Shown: in pieces, positions 21,101 through 33,100 of the stretch
Position numbering within the stretch: position 1 is the stretch's first letter
Layout of the letters: the number at the start of each line of letters is the position of its first letter
Assembly: GCF_020216025.1 (NCBI RefSeq)
Contig: NZ_JAIWNC010000033.1
Coordinates: 1-64,000, forward strand
Reading direction: 5' to 3'
From: Jidongwangia harbinensis
GTDB lineage: Bacteria > Actinomycetota > Actinomycetes > Mycobacteriales > Micromonosporaceae
DNA: 64,000 bases
Made by a program: the position numbers and the translations under genes
Notes under the pieces: model-generated
Database searches by the model: none
The model's input: only the letters and a program-made list of their open reading frames with translations
Told to the model about the DNA's origin: nothing

Positions 21101-24100
21101 GCCCGGTGCGACCGTCGGCCGGGTGCTGGAACAGGCCGATGCGTCGCCACCGCACTATCCACCGCCGGCTGCGCTTACCGGCGTTGCGGTGACTCTGCTC
21201 GATCTGCTCCGCCCGGTGCCCCAGGCGGGTAGCGAGGTCGCGCGCCCGTGCGGTGAGTTCCTCCGCACGCGACGCTTCATCGACCAGCGGGAACACCGTG
21301 TCCCACCACGGTTTCGTGAAGCGGCGGAGTGCTTCGAGGTCCCTGCGCACCGTCCGGGCGAGTTTTTGAATCCGCTCGACGGTACGACCGACGCTGACGT
21401 CGCCGAGGTCGTGGTCTGCATTCATCAGGTATGGCATCGCCGTGACTACCAGCTGGCCCGCGGGACGACCCGGCACAGCCGGGAGGGCCTCGAAACGCCA
21501 GAACCTGTTTCCCTCGGCCACGCGCGAACGTGGAATCGTGGCCTGCCCGTCGATGGACGGCCCGGTGACGAGGATGTCTCCGGCCGCGACCTGGGCGGTG
21601 CCCTGGGGTGCGTAGATCGGCACGCCGGGAAGCTCGCGCGCTAGCTGGGCGGCGAACCCCCGCTCGCGGTCTGTGGCGGTCTCCGAGGCGAGCAAGACGA
21701 TCGGGCGGTTACCCCACCGCCGGTCTGCCCGAAGCCGATCGGCCAGCTGCCGGGCGCCGATCGGCCCTTCCGGGGTCAGCAACCGGTACGCGTCGGCGTG
21801 ACTGAACACGACGTATCGGTCGTCGCGAGAAGGATAGTCGTCCGCGGTCAGCGCCTGCACCGCGTCCCGCGAGTCGCCCAGCATGAGGCCGGCGGGGACC
21901 TCGATGGCCTGTGGGGCCGGCACGTCCTTGGTCTCGTTGGTGTTGAGGGACGGGGAACTGGCCTCCGAGTCGATGGTGGTGATGGCCGGTGTGCCGGTGG
22001 CGGTGCGGGGGTTGGGGATGCGGATGAGGTGGCCGTGATTTCCCACCCCGAGGGTTGTCGACACGCTCTCGGTGGCGCCGTACGCCTCGCCGAGGTGGCC
22101 GTGTTCGTCGGCGGCGCTGTGCAGGAAGTCGTAGATGGCGCCGCCTCGGTGTTGCCGCTGGGCGGCGGAGCAGGACAGGAACAGCAGGGGGGACTGCTGG
22201 CCGGAGTGACTGCGGGTGAGGGCTTTGCTTTGGTGCACGAGGTGTTCGAGGTGTTCCCCAGAGACGCGTACGACGCGGGGTTTGGTGCCGGCGCGGCCCT
22301 TGATGGTGATCGCGAAGGTGCGCGCGTTGGCGTGGGCTTGAACGTAGAAGAAGTGACGGCCGCGCAGTGTTGACTGGTCCCAAGGAGTGTCGATGATGCG
22401 GCTCGATTTTGACAGATCCCGGTCTGCGAACTGGGTGTAGTGGGTTTTCGGGCTGTTGTCGATGGATTGCATCTCGGCAGAGAACAACTGAGGATCGTTG
22501 GTACGGCTGGGGAAGCCCACCCCGATGACTGGCCCGGGTTCGCCGTCGAGGCCGGCGGGTCTGCGCACGATGATGTGCTCGATGTCGGCGAGGTCATAGA
22601 ACAGGCGCGGTGCTGTCTCGGTGTCGGGTTCCGGGTCGCCGGCTGCCATCACCGAGCCGCTCGACAACACCGCGGAGGAGCCTGATTCGTCGTCGCTGTC
22701 GTCGTCGGACTGGTAGCGCGGCGGTGGTCCTGGTTCGCTGTCGCTGTCGTCGTTGGACTGGTAGCGCGGCGGTGATGCTGGTTCGCTGTCGCTGTCGTCG
22801 GTGGCCCGGAGGTCGTCGAGTACTTCGCCCACGTTGATGTCGAGCGATGCCGCCAGTTCGGTGATCTCTTCGAACGTAGCGTTCAAGTTGTCCCGCAACG
22901 TTTGGGCCAGAACCACGTCCTCGTCCTGGTCGTGTGTCTCTACGGCCTCTTGCAGGTTCTGTTCGATCCGTTGGTGCCGCTCGCGCGAAGCGGGCATGGC
23001 CGCCTGCAGCTGCTGCAGATACGGTTCGGTGACAGAGTCTGGCTCGGCTAGATCCTCCATGCGCCCGACCAGCACGAGGGCCTTGAACTGGAATTGTCGT
23101 GCCTGCGCTGCCCGGTTTCGTACCTCGTGCAATGCGCTCGCGGCGACCGCGGGCGACGGGTCGGTCAGGATGCTCTGTGCCTGTGCAGCGGCCTCCTCCG
23201 CCCATCGGCGGACAGTATCGGCGTCCTGCGGGGCACTCTCGAGCAGCTCCTCCAAACGCTGCGCCATCCGCATCGTGAGTTCCGTATTGGATTCGATTGC
23301 ACCGATTTCTCGGACATGAGTGTCGAGTTCTCGCTGCAGAAGCTCGTTCGCGTCTCTAGCTTCGAAGCTCGCTTCGATAAAGTTGTCAAACGTCTCCTTG
23401 TACCGCGTGACGAGTTCGTCCAGTGTCTCGACGGTCGTGGCCTTCCCGGGATCGGAGGCGTACTCGTCCGCACGATTGATGATTCTGGCCAGTGCCCGGC
23501 GCCTGACCTCGTTCTGCTTGTCGTCGCCGGCAAGCTTCCTCATGCGTATCGCTTGCCGCAGTGCGGCAGACTCACTCTGACGCAGACGGGTCCGGAAGGA
23601 TTTCGCTTCCTCTGCCGGGATCGCCAACTGAGTCGTGGCAGTCCGGGCATTCGTTGCGATCTCGTGCAGTTCTTGGGCCATTTGCTGCAGCTCTGTCGCT
23701 GCGGCGGAGATGTGTTCGGCGGCCCGCTGCGGGTCGATGGGGTCGAGTTGTTCGTCGTTGGCGGTCATGAGGGCAGCGGAGTCGTCGCGGTCCTCCACGT
23801 CGCTGTCGGACTCCGAGTCCCCGGTGCCGGTCTCCGAGTGACTCAACGGTGCCATCGGTAAGGCCAGGTCATCAGCTTCGCCCAGGACCGTTTCCTCGGC
23901 CGCTTCGGAGCCGACTAAGGCCGCACTGATTTCCGCGTCGACGTTGATGCCGAGCGACGCGGCCAGGCGGAAGATGTCGTCGGCGGCATCGGCCGCGGAC
24001 TGGAACTCCTGGTGTACCTGAGCAATGCTTTCGGCCATCGTCGGCTGGGAGTTCAAAGCCTTCCGTGTCGTCGCAACGCGATCGGTGTACTCCTCTTCGA

Positions 24101-27100
24101 GGCGACGCAAACGGGCCTCAAGCTCTGTGATCATTTCGGGGATGTCCCCATTGCCGAGGAGTCGGGCGCGATAAGCCATGTCTTCCAGCAACTTTGCCGC
24201 ATGGCCCTCGGCCGACCGTGCCTGAGTCGCGCAGTAGCGCACATTCTTGAGCGTATTGGCGGCGTCTTCCGGGGACGGAAGCGGACCCATGCTTCTCGCC
24301 CGCAGGACGGCAAGGTCCCGATACTCGCGAGCCTGAGCGACATTCTGCCGCAGAAGCCGGATGAGGGCCCGGATTGCCTGCGTGAGCGAGACGCTGTCCG
24401 CGGCCTCTGAAGCGATGTCGGCCATGGCTTGGCGATGGCGTTGAAGGTCGGCGATTGCGGAAGAGGTGCGCTCGACGGTCTCGGAGTACATCCCCTGGGC
24501 GGTGCCCAACGTCGTCGCGTGTTTTTCGGCGAGTTTCTGCAGTTTGGCAGTGACCGGGGCAAGCGCGTGATCGCCGGCGTACTCGCCCGCCAACTGCAGG
24601 ATGCGGCTTACCGCCCGTTGTGAACCTCGCTCTGTCTTCACTACGTCGGTGAGGCGACTCAGGTCAAACTCCATCGTCCTGATTCGCGCTTCTATGGCGG
24701 AGGTGCTCCTCCCGCTGTCGCCGGCCAGGGAGAGGGCCTGATCCTGCGAGACGCCCGACTGCGCCTTCCGAAGGCGACTCGCGGTTTCGCCTAGCGTGCG
24801 AGCCGCCGCTTTGTCCATTGCTATCGTCGCGAGCTCAGCATTGATCTCTTCGACCACCCGCGGCAAATCGAGCGGGCCGTCGGTGGCTTCGTTGGTGTTG
24901 ATGGGTGAGAAGGTGGCGTCGGGCTTGATGTCGGTGGTGAGGGGGTTGGGGATGCGGACGAGGTGGCCGTTGTTTCCCACCGTCAAGGGGTCGCCCCACA
25001 TGATGTCGGTGGCGCCGTATGCCTCGCCGAGGTGTTCGTGTTTGTCGGCGGCGCTGCGCAGGAAGTCGTAGATGGCGCCGCCTTGCTGTTGCAGCCGGGC
25101 TGCGTCGCACGACAGGAACAGCAGGGGGGATTGCTGGCCCGAGTGGCTGTAGGCGAGGGCTTTGCTTTGGTGCACGAGGCGCTCGAACTGCTCGCCGCCG
25201 ACGGATACGACGCGGGGTTCGGTGCTGTCGTGACCCTTGAGAGTGATACTGAAGGTTTTTGCGTCGGCGTGGGCTGCGATGTAGAACAGGCGGCGGCCGC
25301 GCAGTGTTGACTGGTCGGCCCAAGGGGTGTCGATGATGCGACCCGTATCTGCCCGCTTCTGGCCTGCCGTCTGGGTGTAGTGCGTTTTCGAACTCTCGTC
25401 GAGGGCTTGAATCGCGGCCGGGACCCGTCGGTCGTCGCCGTGGCGGCTGGGGAAGGCCACGCCGATGACAGCTCCTGGTGTGCCGTCGGCACCGGCGGGT
25501 TTGCGCACGATGATGTGCTCGACATCGGCGAGGTCGTAGAACGGGTCCGGTGCTGTCTCGGCGTCGGATTTCGGATCGCCGCCGACCACCTCCGAGCCAC
25601 TCGACACCACCACCGGGGAGAACCCCGGGTCATCGTCGCTTTCATCCTCATCGATCCAGTCCGGCAACTGGTCATCCCGGAGTGCGTCGACTCGCCCGTC
25701 GAGGTCTATGCCGAGCGATGCCGCCAGCGCGGAGAGTTGTTCGAAGGCAGCGTCAGATTCATCCCGCGACTCATTGAAGCGAAGCGCAGCCTCGCTCTGG
25801 TCATGTTTCGCTGTGGCACTTCGCAGACTCCTTTCGCTTTCCTGGTGCTGCTCGAGGAGATCAGTCATGATGTCCGGAATGCGTTCCAGGTATTCAGTGA
25901 AGGAGAGTCCTTCGGTTTTGTCGTCTCTCCAAGAGAGTGTTATCCCGGTGTGGAAGTTGTATTCAAGTGCTTGCGTTTGGCGGTGCAACGCACTGGCCAG
26001 GACCGCGTGCGACGGGTTGGTCTGGCCCGCGACTTCCTGCGACCATTGGCGAATGATTTCGGAGTCCTGCGTGACGTTTTGGAACAGTTCGTCGAGACGC
26101 TGCAGTGATTCCACCGCGGTCGCGTTCTTCGCGACGATTCTATCAATCTTCTCGATATGACTCCTCGAAATATTGAGCAGGTGCTCGGCATCCTGGATGG
26201 CTTCTGCAGCCATATTGTCCAGCGCGTTAAGCGTGGTCATGTACTGCGCGGCGAGTTCGTTCAGTTCCCCGACGATCTCGGATTGGCCGGTTTCGGAGAC
26301 GTGCTCGTTCGCGAGACCGAGGACTGTGTTGAGCGCGTCGCGCTTGAACTGGTTGTCTTCAACGTGGTTGTTGAGTTCCCGCACGCGAGCTACGAGTTCT
26401 TGGGCTTGCAGCCGTGCGGCAGACCTACTCTGCGGCAGACGGGTCTGGAAGAATTTCGCCTGCTCCCCTGAAGAAGCCAACTGGGCGGTGGTGCCTTGGG
26501 CCCACGCCGCTATATGGTCCAGTTCTTCGGCTACTTGGTGCAGTTGTGTCGCCGCCTCAGTGATCTGTTCGGCCACCCTCGTCGGGTCGACGGGTCCGAG
26601 TTCGTCGTCGTAGCCGGCGGCTAGGGCTGCGAATTGGTCGACGGTGCGGGTCATTGCGTCGAGGTCTTGGCGTGCGTGGGCGCGGACCTCGAGGGGGACG
26701 AGGGGTTGGTCGGCGAGCAGGCCGTCGTTGTCGTCCAGGCTGTCGAGGCCGTTGAGCCCGAAGGCGTCGCCCTGGTCCGCGTACGGCATGCCGGGCTGGT
26801 CGGCCCCGTAGAGGGCGTTGTGGAGGTAATCGCCGGGCGAGATCCCCTCGATAGATTCGGACAGTAGGTCCAGGTCACCGTCCTCATCGATCTTGCCGAG
26901 GTCCCGCAGGGCCTGCATGATTTCGGCGTTGCGGGTGTGGCTGGCGAGGGAGTCGAGGAACTGTTGCTGGAAGGCGAGGCTGATCTGGTCGGCGTACTGT
27001 GCGAGGAATTTTTTGGCTTGCGGTGTCAGGGCCGTGTGCAGGGCGCGGGGGTCCACGCGGGACGCGACGGCGAGGTGACTCTTGACCAGACGGCTTGGCC

Positions 27101-30100
27101 GATGCATGGCCTTGCCGATGTCGGTGAGGATCAGGGCGGCGACGTGGGGGTACATCAGGGCGAGCAGGCCGGTGATCTCGTCGGCGTCGCGTTCGTCGGC
27201 GGTGGTGCCGGCCCAGGTGCGGTAGGTGTCGGCGAACTGCTGGGCGATGGTGAGGCCGTCTTCGACGATGCCGCGGCGGCTGCGTAGCGCACCGGCCTTG
27301 GGCACGGAGGACGATTCGTTCGCGACGTGGCGCAGGAATTGTGCCGTACGGGCCAGGGGCACGCCGACGGTGTATTGGGTATAGGGCCTGCTGCCGCGGG
27401 GGTTGAGGATTCGGCCCCGGACTTTGATGTCGTCTGCGCCGGGGTCGATCCGCCAACCTTCCTCGGCGGGGAACATCTGCGCGAGGCTCTTTTCGTCGCC
27501 TTCGGTCAGGCCGTCGAGTCTGCGGTTGGCTTCGGCGACCAGCCGGGTGACCTCATGGCGGTCCGGGCGGTCTTCGCGGTCCAAGACCTTGCTGGGCGCC
27601 CCGACGACTTCGCCGATGGGCACCTTGTCCCCAGTTGGCTGGTTGTCGGCGGTGTAGGGGGTGGAGCGTTCGACTTTGATTTCGACCTGGCCGCTTTCGT
27701 GGCGCACCAGGACCTGGTTGTATCCCAGTGGTGTGTCGCTGACGAATTCGTGGCGTCGGCCTTCCACTTCGATGCCGATGGCGCCGATGCGGGTGCCGTG
27801 TGCGTCGGTTGCCGGTGCGTCGACCAGCGCCTGAGCGGCGGTGGGTGTCTGCGGTGTGACCGCGGCGGTGTCGATGATCAGCCCGTCGGGGGCGACGATG
27901 AGGACACGGGCGTCGACGGGGGCGGGCAGGCTCGAGGGTTCGTCAAGGACACGCCTGCCGGGCGGGCGGTTGAGGTCGGCGTAGGTGATGACGCCGTTGT
28001 TGTCGCGGTGCGCCACCACGGCGTGCCCGACGTCACGGGGCCGGCCGATCAGCACGTAGGCGGTCATGCCGGGCTTGAGCGCCGTGTTGATGTGTTCCCA
28101 ACCGCTGGTGTGTTGCCATTGATCGTCGGGGACGCCGGGCAGCACGGTGCGGGGGCCCACGCTCAGGTCATCCCGAGCCCGGCCCGTCCGCAACCGCCCA
28201 TGCCACGACTTCGCGAAGGAACGCAACGACGTGACACACGCCTCCAGGTCCTGCTGCCGCGACAGCGGCGCGACAGCATCCACCACATCGCGGAAGTCAA
28301 CGGGCGTCGACATCACAGCGCCGGCGTTACCGGTCGTCGGGGCGAATGGTTTGCTGATGGACAAGCGCTCGGGAACATGAGTCGGCATAAAGAAATAAAG
28401 TTGCTCGTCCCCGGTGGGAAGCAGGGCCAGCTTCCCGGACTGTCCGTCCACAAAGATGAGGTGGCCGGTGTCGTGTTTCACCACGTTGACGACGTGGCCG
28501 GCGCCGCCAGCCGAGGCCCGGTAGGCGACGATGCCACGCGATCCGGCGGGCAGCGAGTGCAGGTGGTCAACGAGATCGGAAAACGATCCGGACTGACTGA
28601 ACTTCCCGCCCATACGCTGCTCGAGGGACTCGAGATCTGTCATGGGCGCCTCGGGCGCCGTCTGCAGGGGATGAAACGCGAGCATGCTGTCCACGATCTG
28701 CGCGACGACGTGGCAGTTCGTGGGCGGCTTGCTCATATTGTCTCGGTTGATCAGCTCGAGCCCAGGGAAGAGGAGCCGAATGCTCTTGTCCTGGTCGGCA
28801 GGGTCGCGCAACTCACCCTTGGCGTTCAGGGCTATGACGGACCGCCCCTCACGGGACTCGGCGATCCGGTCGAGGAGTTCCTTGAGGGCGACGTCGTGCT
28901 GGGCGACCGGCTCAAGCGACGCTGTTGCGGGCGTCGGTGACGATGGAACAGGCGACAAGGTGCTGGACGCAGGAATTGCGGACGGGGCCGGTGATGCCTC
29001 TACCGGTGCCGGTGCCGGGGAAGCATCAGGCGTTACTCCGGTGGAGCCAGGCATGTCGATGTCGCCGTCGCGGCCCATGTCGATGTCGCCGTCGATGTCG
29101 CGGTCCATGTCGATGTCGCTGTCGCGGTCGATGGCGATGTCGCCGTCGATGTCGCGGTCCATGTCGATGTCGCTGTCGCGGTCGATGGCGATGTCGCCGT
29201 CGATGTCGCGGTCCATGTCGATGTCGCTGTCGCGGTCGATGGCGATGTCGCCGTCGATGTCGCGGTCCATGTCGATGTCGATGTCGCTGTCGCGGTCGAT
29301 GGCGATGTCGCCTTGCGGGGATGTGGCCGTCCTCGGGAAAACGGGCGAATACGTGGTCCCGTCATCGATTACGGGAGCCCCGAACCCGGTGGTTGTCGGG
29401 ATGGGCGTGTAGACGATGCGTCCGTGTGGGTCGACCGATCTCTGAATTCGCAGGGTCGGGGTGGAGCCGACTGCGCTATCCACCGGTCGGAAGGTCTGAG
29501 GCCTGTCGCCGTCCTGTACCTCGACGGTGACATGCAGTTCGTCGGCCACAAGGTGCAGGAAGATGCTGTCGGCGGCGCGTTGTCGGTCGCGTTCGTCGGC
29601 AGGCACCGGCTCCGCGGGAGAGTCGGCTCTGGGTGGGGCGATCGCCGCTATCACGAAGTGCCCGGAATTGTATGGGTTGCTGCGCCGGTACTCGGCGATC
29701 TGGTCGAGCAGCGCACCCTCAGCCTTGACACCGGCCTCCAGGCTTCGTTGCCTGATCTCGGCTGGGGTGAGTTCGTGCAGGGCGCCCAAGGCGCCATAGA
29801 GGGAGGTGTTGCTCACGTCAGGATTGGTCTTGACCAACTCCGAGGCATTAACGAACGCCTGCCGGGTGTCATTGGCGGTGTTGGACAGGGCAAGCTGCCG
29901 GGCAGCGTAAACCTTGTGTTCCGGCTGCAGGCCCATGGTGACGTCGGTGCCGGGCACGTGCAACGACACGGCGGGGTTCAGGGTGTTCTGCCGCTGCCCA
30001 CCGAGCTGCTTGCGCTGGGCGGCCGTTAACGAATCGACCCAGGACGGCCGTGGAGCAAATTGAGACGGTCCCCCCGGGTGGCGGTGAGGAGAAACGTACG

Positions 30101-33100
30101 GGGACGGATCGAAACTGTGCTTAGGGGCGTACTCGGTGAGGCTGATGCCCTTCTTGGCGGCTCTGCCGGCACCCTTCTTAACCTTGGAACTGCCCTTCTG
30201 GGCTGCCTTGACCCCGACCGTGCTCGGTTTCTGGGTGTTTGCAGGCACGGTGCCGCCGGAGTCATGACCGAAGAAGCGGTCCGTGACCGATTTCATGGTG
30301 GTGTGCGACTGCGGCAGCACCTTGCTCATCTCGCCGTACCTGGCGGGGTCCAGCTTGGCGGCCTCGACGGCCAGGCGGGACAGGTCCGTGGCCACCGCCG
30401 CGTTCGCATAGTCGGCGAGGAGCCCGATGCCGCGCGCGCGGTGCCGGTTGTTCTGCGAGTCGACCTGCAGCTCGCCCTGAAGGATCTCCTCCGATAGCTC
30501 GGACGGATCGGTGACGCCGTGAATAGTGGTGAGTTCCCGCTGGTACGCCCGATGCAACGCCGTGCCCATACGAGTGAATTCAGCTCCGCCTTCACCGAAA
30601 CGGACGTCGCTGTCACCCAGAATCAGTAGTCCGTCGACGAACAGGTTTGGTTCGGGCACGTACGGCAACAGCGTGGCGATGTGCGCCTGACGGTCCCGGG
30701 TCTGCATGTCGTCACGCACAGCGTCACGGAAATGCTCAACGAACCGGGTGGCGGTGTCCGGATTCTCGAGGCGGTCGATCGCTTCTTGCGTCTTGGCAGA
30801 TTTGCCGTGCTTTTCCATCTCCTTTCTCAGCCGTTCGAGGGTGTCGCGGATGATGGTCTCCGACGCCCCGACGCGGTAGCCACCAGCCATCATCAACGGC
30901 CGGTCCGGGCGGTCGTCGTCTGCGGCGGTGCGCCGCTGGAACTCGTCGAAGATGTGGGCACCGGATTCGATGGTCCGCGCGCCGGTGTCGAAATCCTGGA
31001 ACGACACGTACGGGTAGTGGTTCTGCGCAGCCAGTGCCTGCACGGCCGCGGCCGTCTCCGGCGAGTCCCGCACCGCGTTACGGGCTCGTCCGTGCGGGAA
31101 GGAGCCCTCCTTGACGACCGGTCCCACCGCGTGTCCGACCACCGCGATCGGGTACGGCAGCGACTGCGCGTGCCGTACCGCTTTCTCGACCGCTTCCTGC
31201 AGTTTCCGATCCGGTTGGCGGTCTTTGGTGTTGACCCCGATGACGAACGCCACCCGGACGCCCGGCTGCACCCCGTCCATGATCGATTTGATGACCTGAG
31301 GCAGCAGGTCCACATCGCTCGCCGGCGTTATGGCGTTCACGACGAACGCGATAGGCGCCCTCTGCTCGATCAGATCGTCGCGTACCGTCTCGTAGTTGCC
31401 GGCATCCACCTGCCGCTGCACGTTCAACAGACGGGCGAATGCGTCGTTGTGTCCGCCCTGCGCCGCCGGTGGTGGAGGTGCCGGCCGGCTTCCCAGCGCC
31501 TCGGCGTCCACCACAGGTGGTTCGGGAGCGGGGGTGGGGGTGGCGTCACCGCGATCCGGTGGCAGCGCCGCGTCCGCCACCTCCGCGATGCGCTGCAGGT
31601 GACGGTCCCGCAGATCAAGCGATGTGCCGGACATCAGCGACGAGTCGGCCGGCTCCCGCCGATTCAGCACCCGGGTGTTCGGGCCCGATTCGCGGGCCTC
31701 GTCGGGCAGGCCCAGGTAGTGGGCGACCTCGTGCGCCATGTCGAGGTCCGGCGTGGTGACCGACCACGTCGTCTGGGTGGTCGGTGTCGGGACGCCGTAC
31801 AGGTCGATCGTGGTGTGCGCCGCAGCCGGATCGTCGGTGAACTGCACTGTGACATTCAGCCGGTCGTTGCCCAGCCGGTAGTCACGGTTCAGCGTCGTCT
31901 CCACCGCGGCCTTGGCGCGATGCTCGATGTCCGACTTCTGCTGCTGAGCCGTCCCATCCTTCGGGTTCAGCCGTATGCGGACAGTGAAGTCCTGGATCGG
32001 GGAAGCACCTTCGCGTTCGATCACGCGGTGGTCGTAGGCGACCAGGCCCTCAACCCGTGCGAGGCGGGGGATCGGACGGTTGGTCTCCGGCACGTCGAGC
32101 CCAGCCTGCTCATAGGAGCGGGCCACCAGCTCCGGTACTCCAGTGTGCGTGGGGGGCAACTCGACCACGTCGTACGACGTGGCCGAGACAGTGCGGGTCG
32201 GCGTGGTGCTGCCGGTGTCATGCTGCGGGCCGGGGGTGCGCTTCGGATCCCTCTGGTCCTGTGCCGCCTTGTCGGTTGCGGGGGCCTGGTTGGCGGGCTC
32301 CGGTGCGAAGGTCGATGGCACGGCCGCCGTGCTCGGCGCGCCGGGGTGGTCCTCGTCGCCCGGCAGGTCACGCTGGATCTGGGGTTCGTCGACGGCAAGT
32401 GCCCAGGGCGGTAGGTTCTCCCGAGCGGCCGAGGGCATGGGCGAGACCGGCGAATCGCTGCGCGGATACTGCTGGGAGTCCGGCGACATCGGCGACACCG
32501 GCGACCGTTCCACGTCCAGACGAGGAATGTCGGTGTTGATCGAGAGCGAAGTCGGCCGGGTGGGGCGCCCTTCCGGCTGGGACGGCGTAGCGCCGGCCTG
32601 GTTGGGCGTCGTCTGCTGCTCCGGTTCGGGCAGCGCTGTGCTCGGCTGTCCTGCAGTGCCGGGCCCGGGGGAGATGGTGTCTGGCTGGCGGACCGTCCCG
32701 GCTGCGGGCTGAGTGACGTCATGCTGAGGCGCAGGGCCGACGGTCGTGTCGGGGTCGATACCACGGATAACGCCAGGCGGAACATCTACCTCGGTGGTAA
32801 AGGTCGGTGAGCCGTCCGCCGTCGGCGGGAGGACGACGCTCTGGCGCCCGTCGCCGTGCACTCCGGGACTCGAAGGCGAACCGGGAACGGTGTTGTCGGG
32901 CGCCTCGGGGGTGGGCCGCCGCGTTATCGCGTCGTCCAGGTCCGGAGAGGCCACGCCGCCGTCGCGAGGTGCCTCGTGGAGCGCCGGGCCTTCGGTGTTC
33001 GGCTCCGTGACGTGCACGGTGTCGAAGCCCGGCAGTTCTCCGGGGCCATTCGCCGGCGCGGCGAAGCTTCCGGGCATCCTCTGCTCGGCCCGGGGATCGG

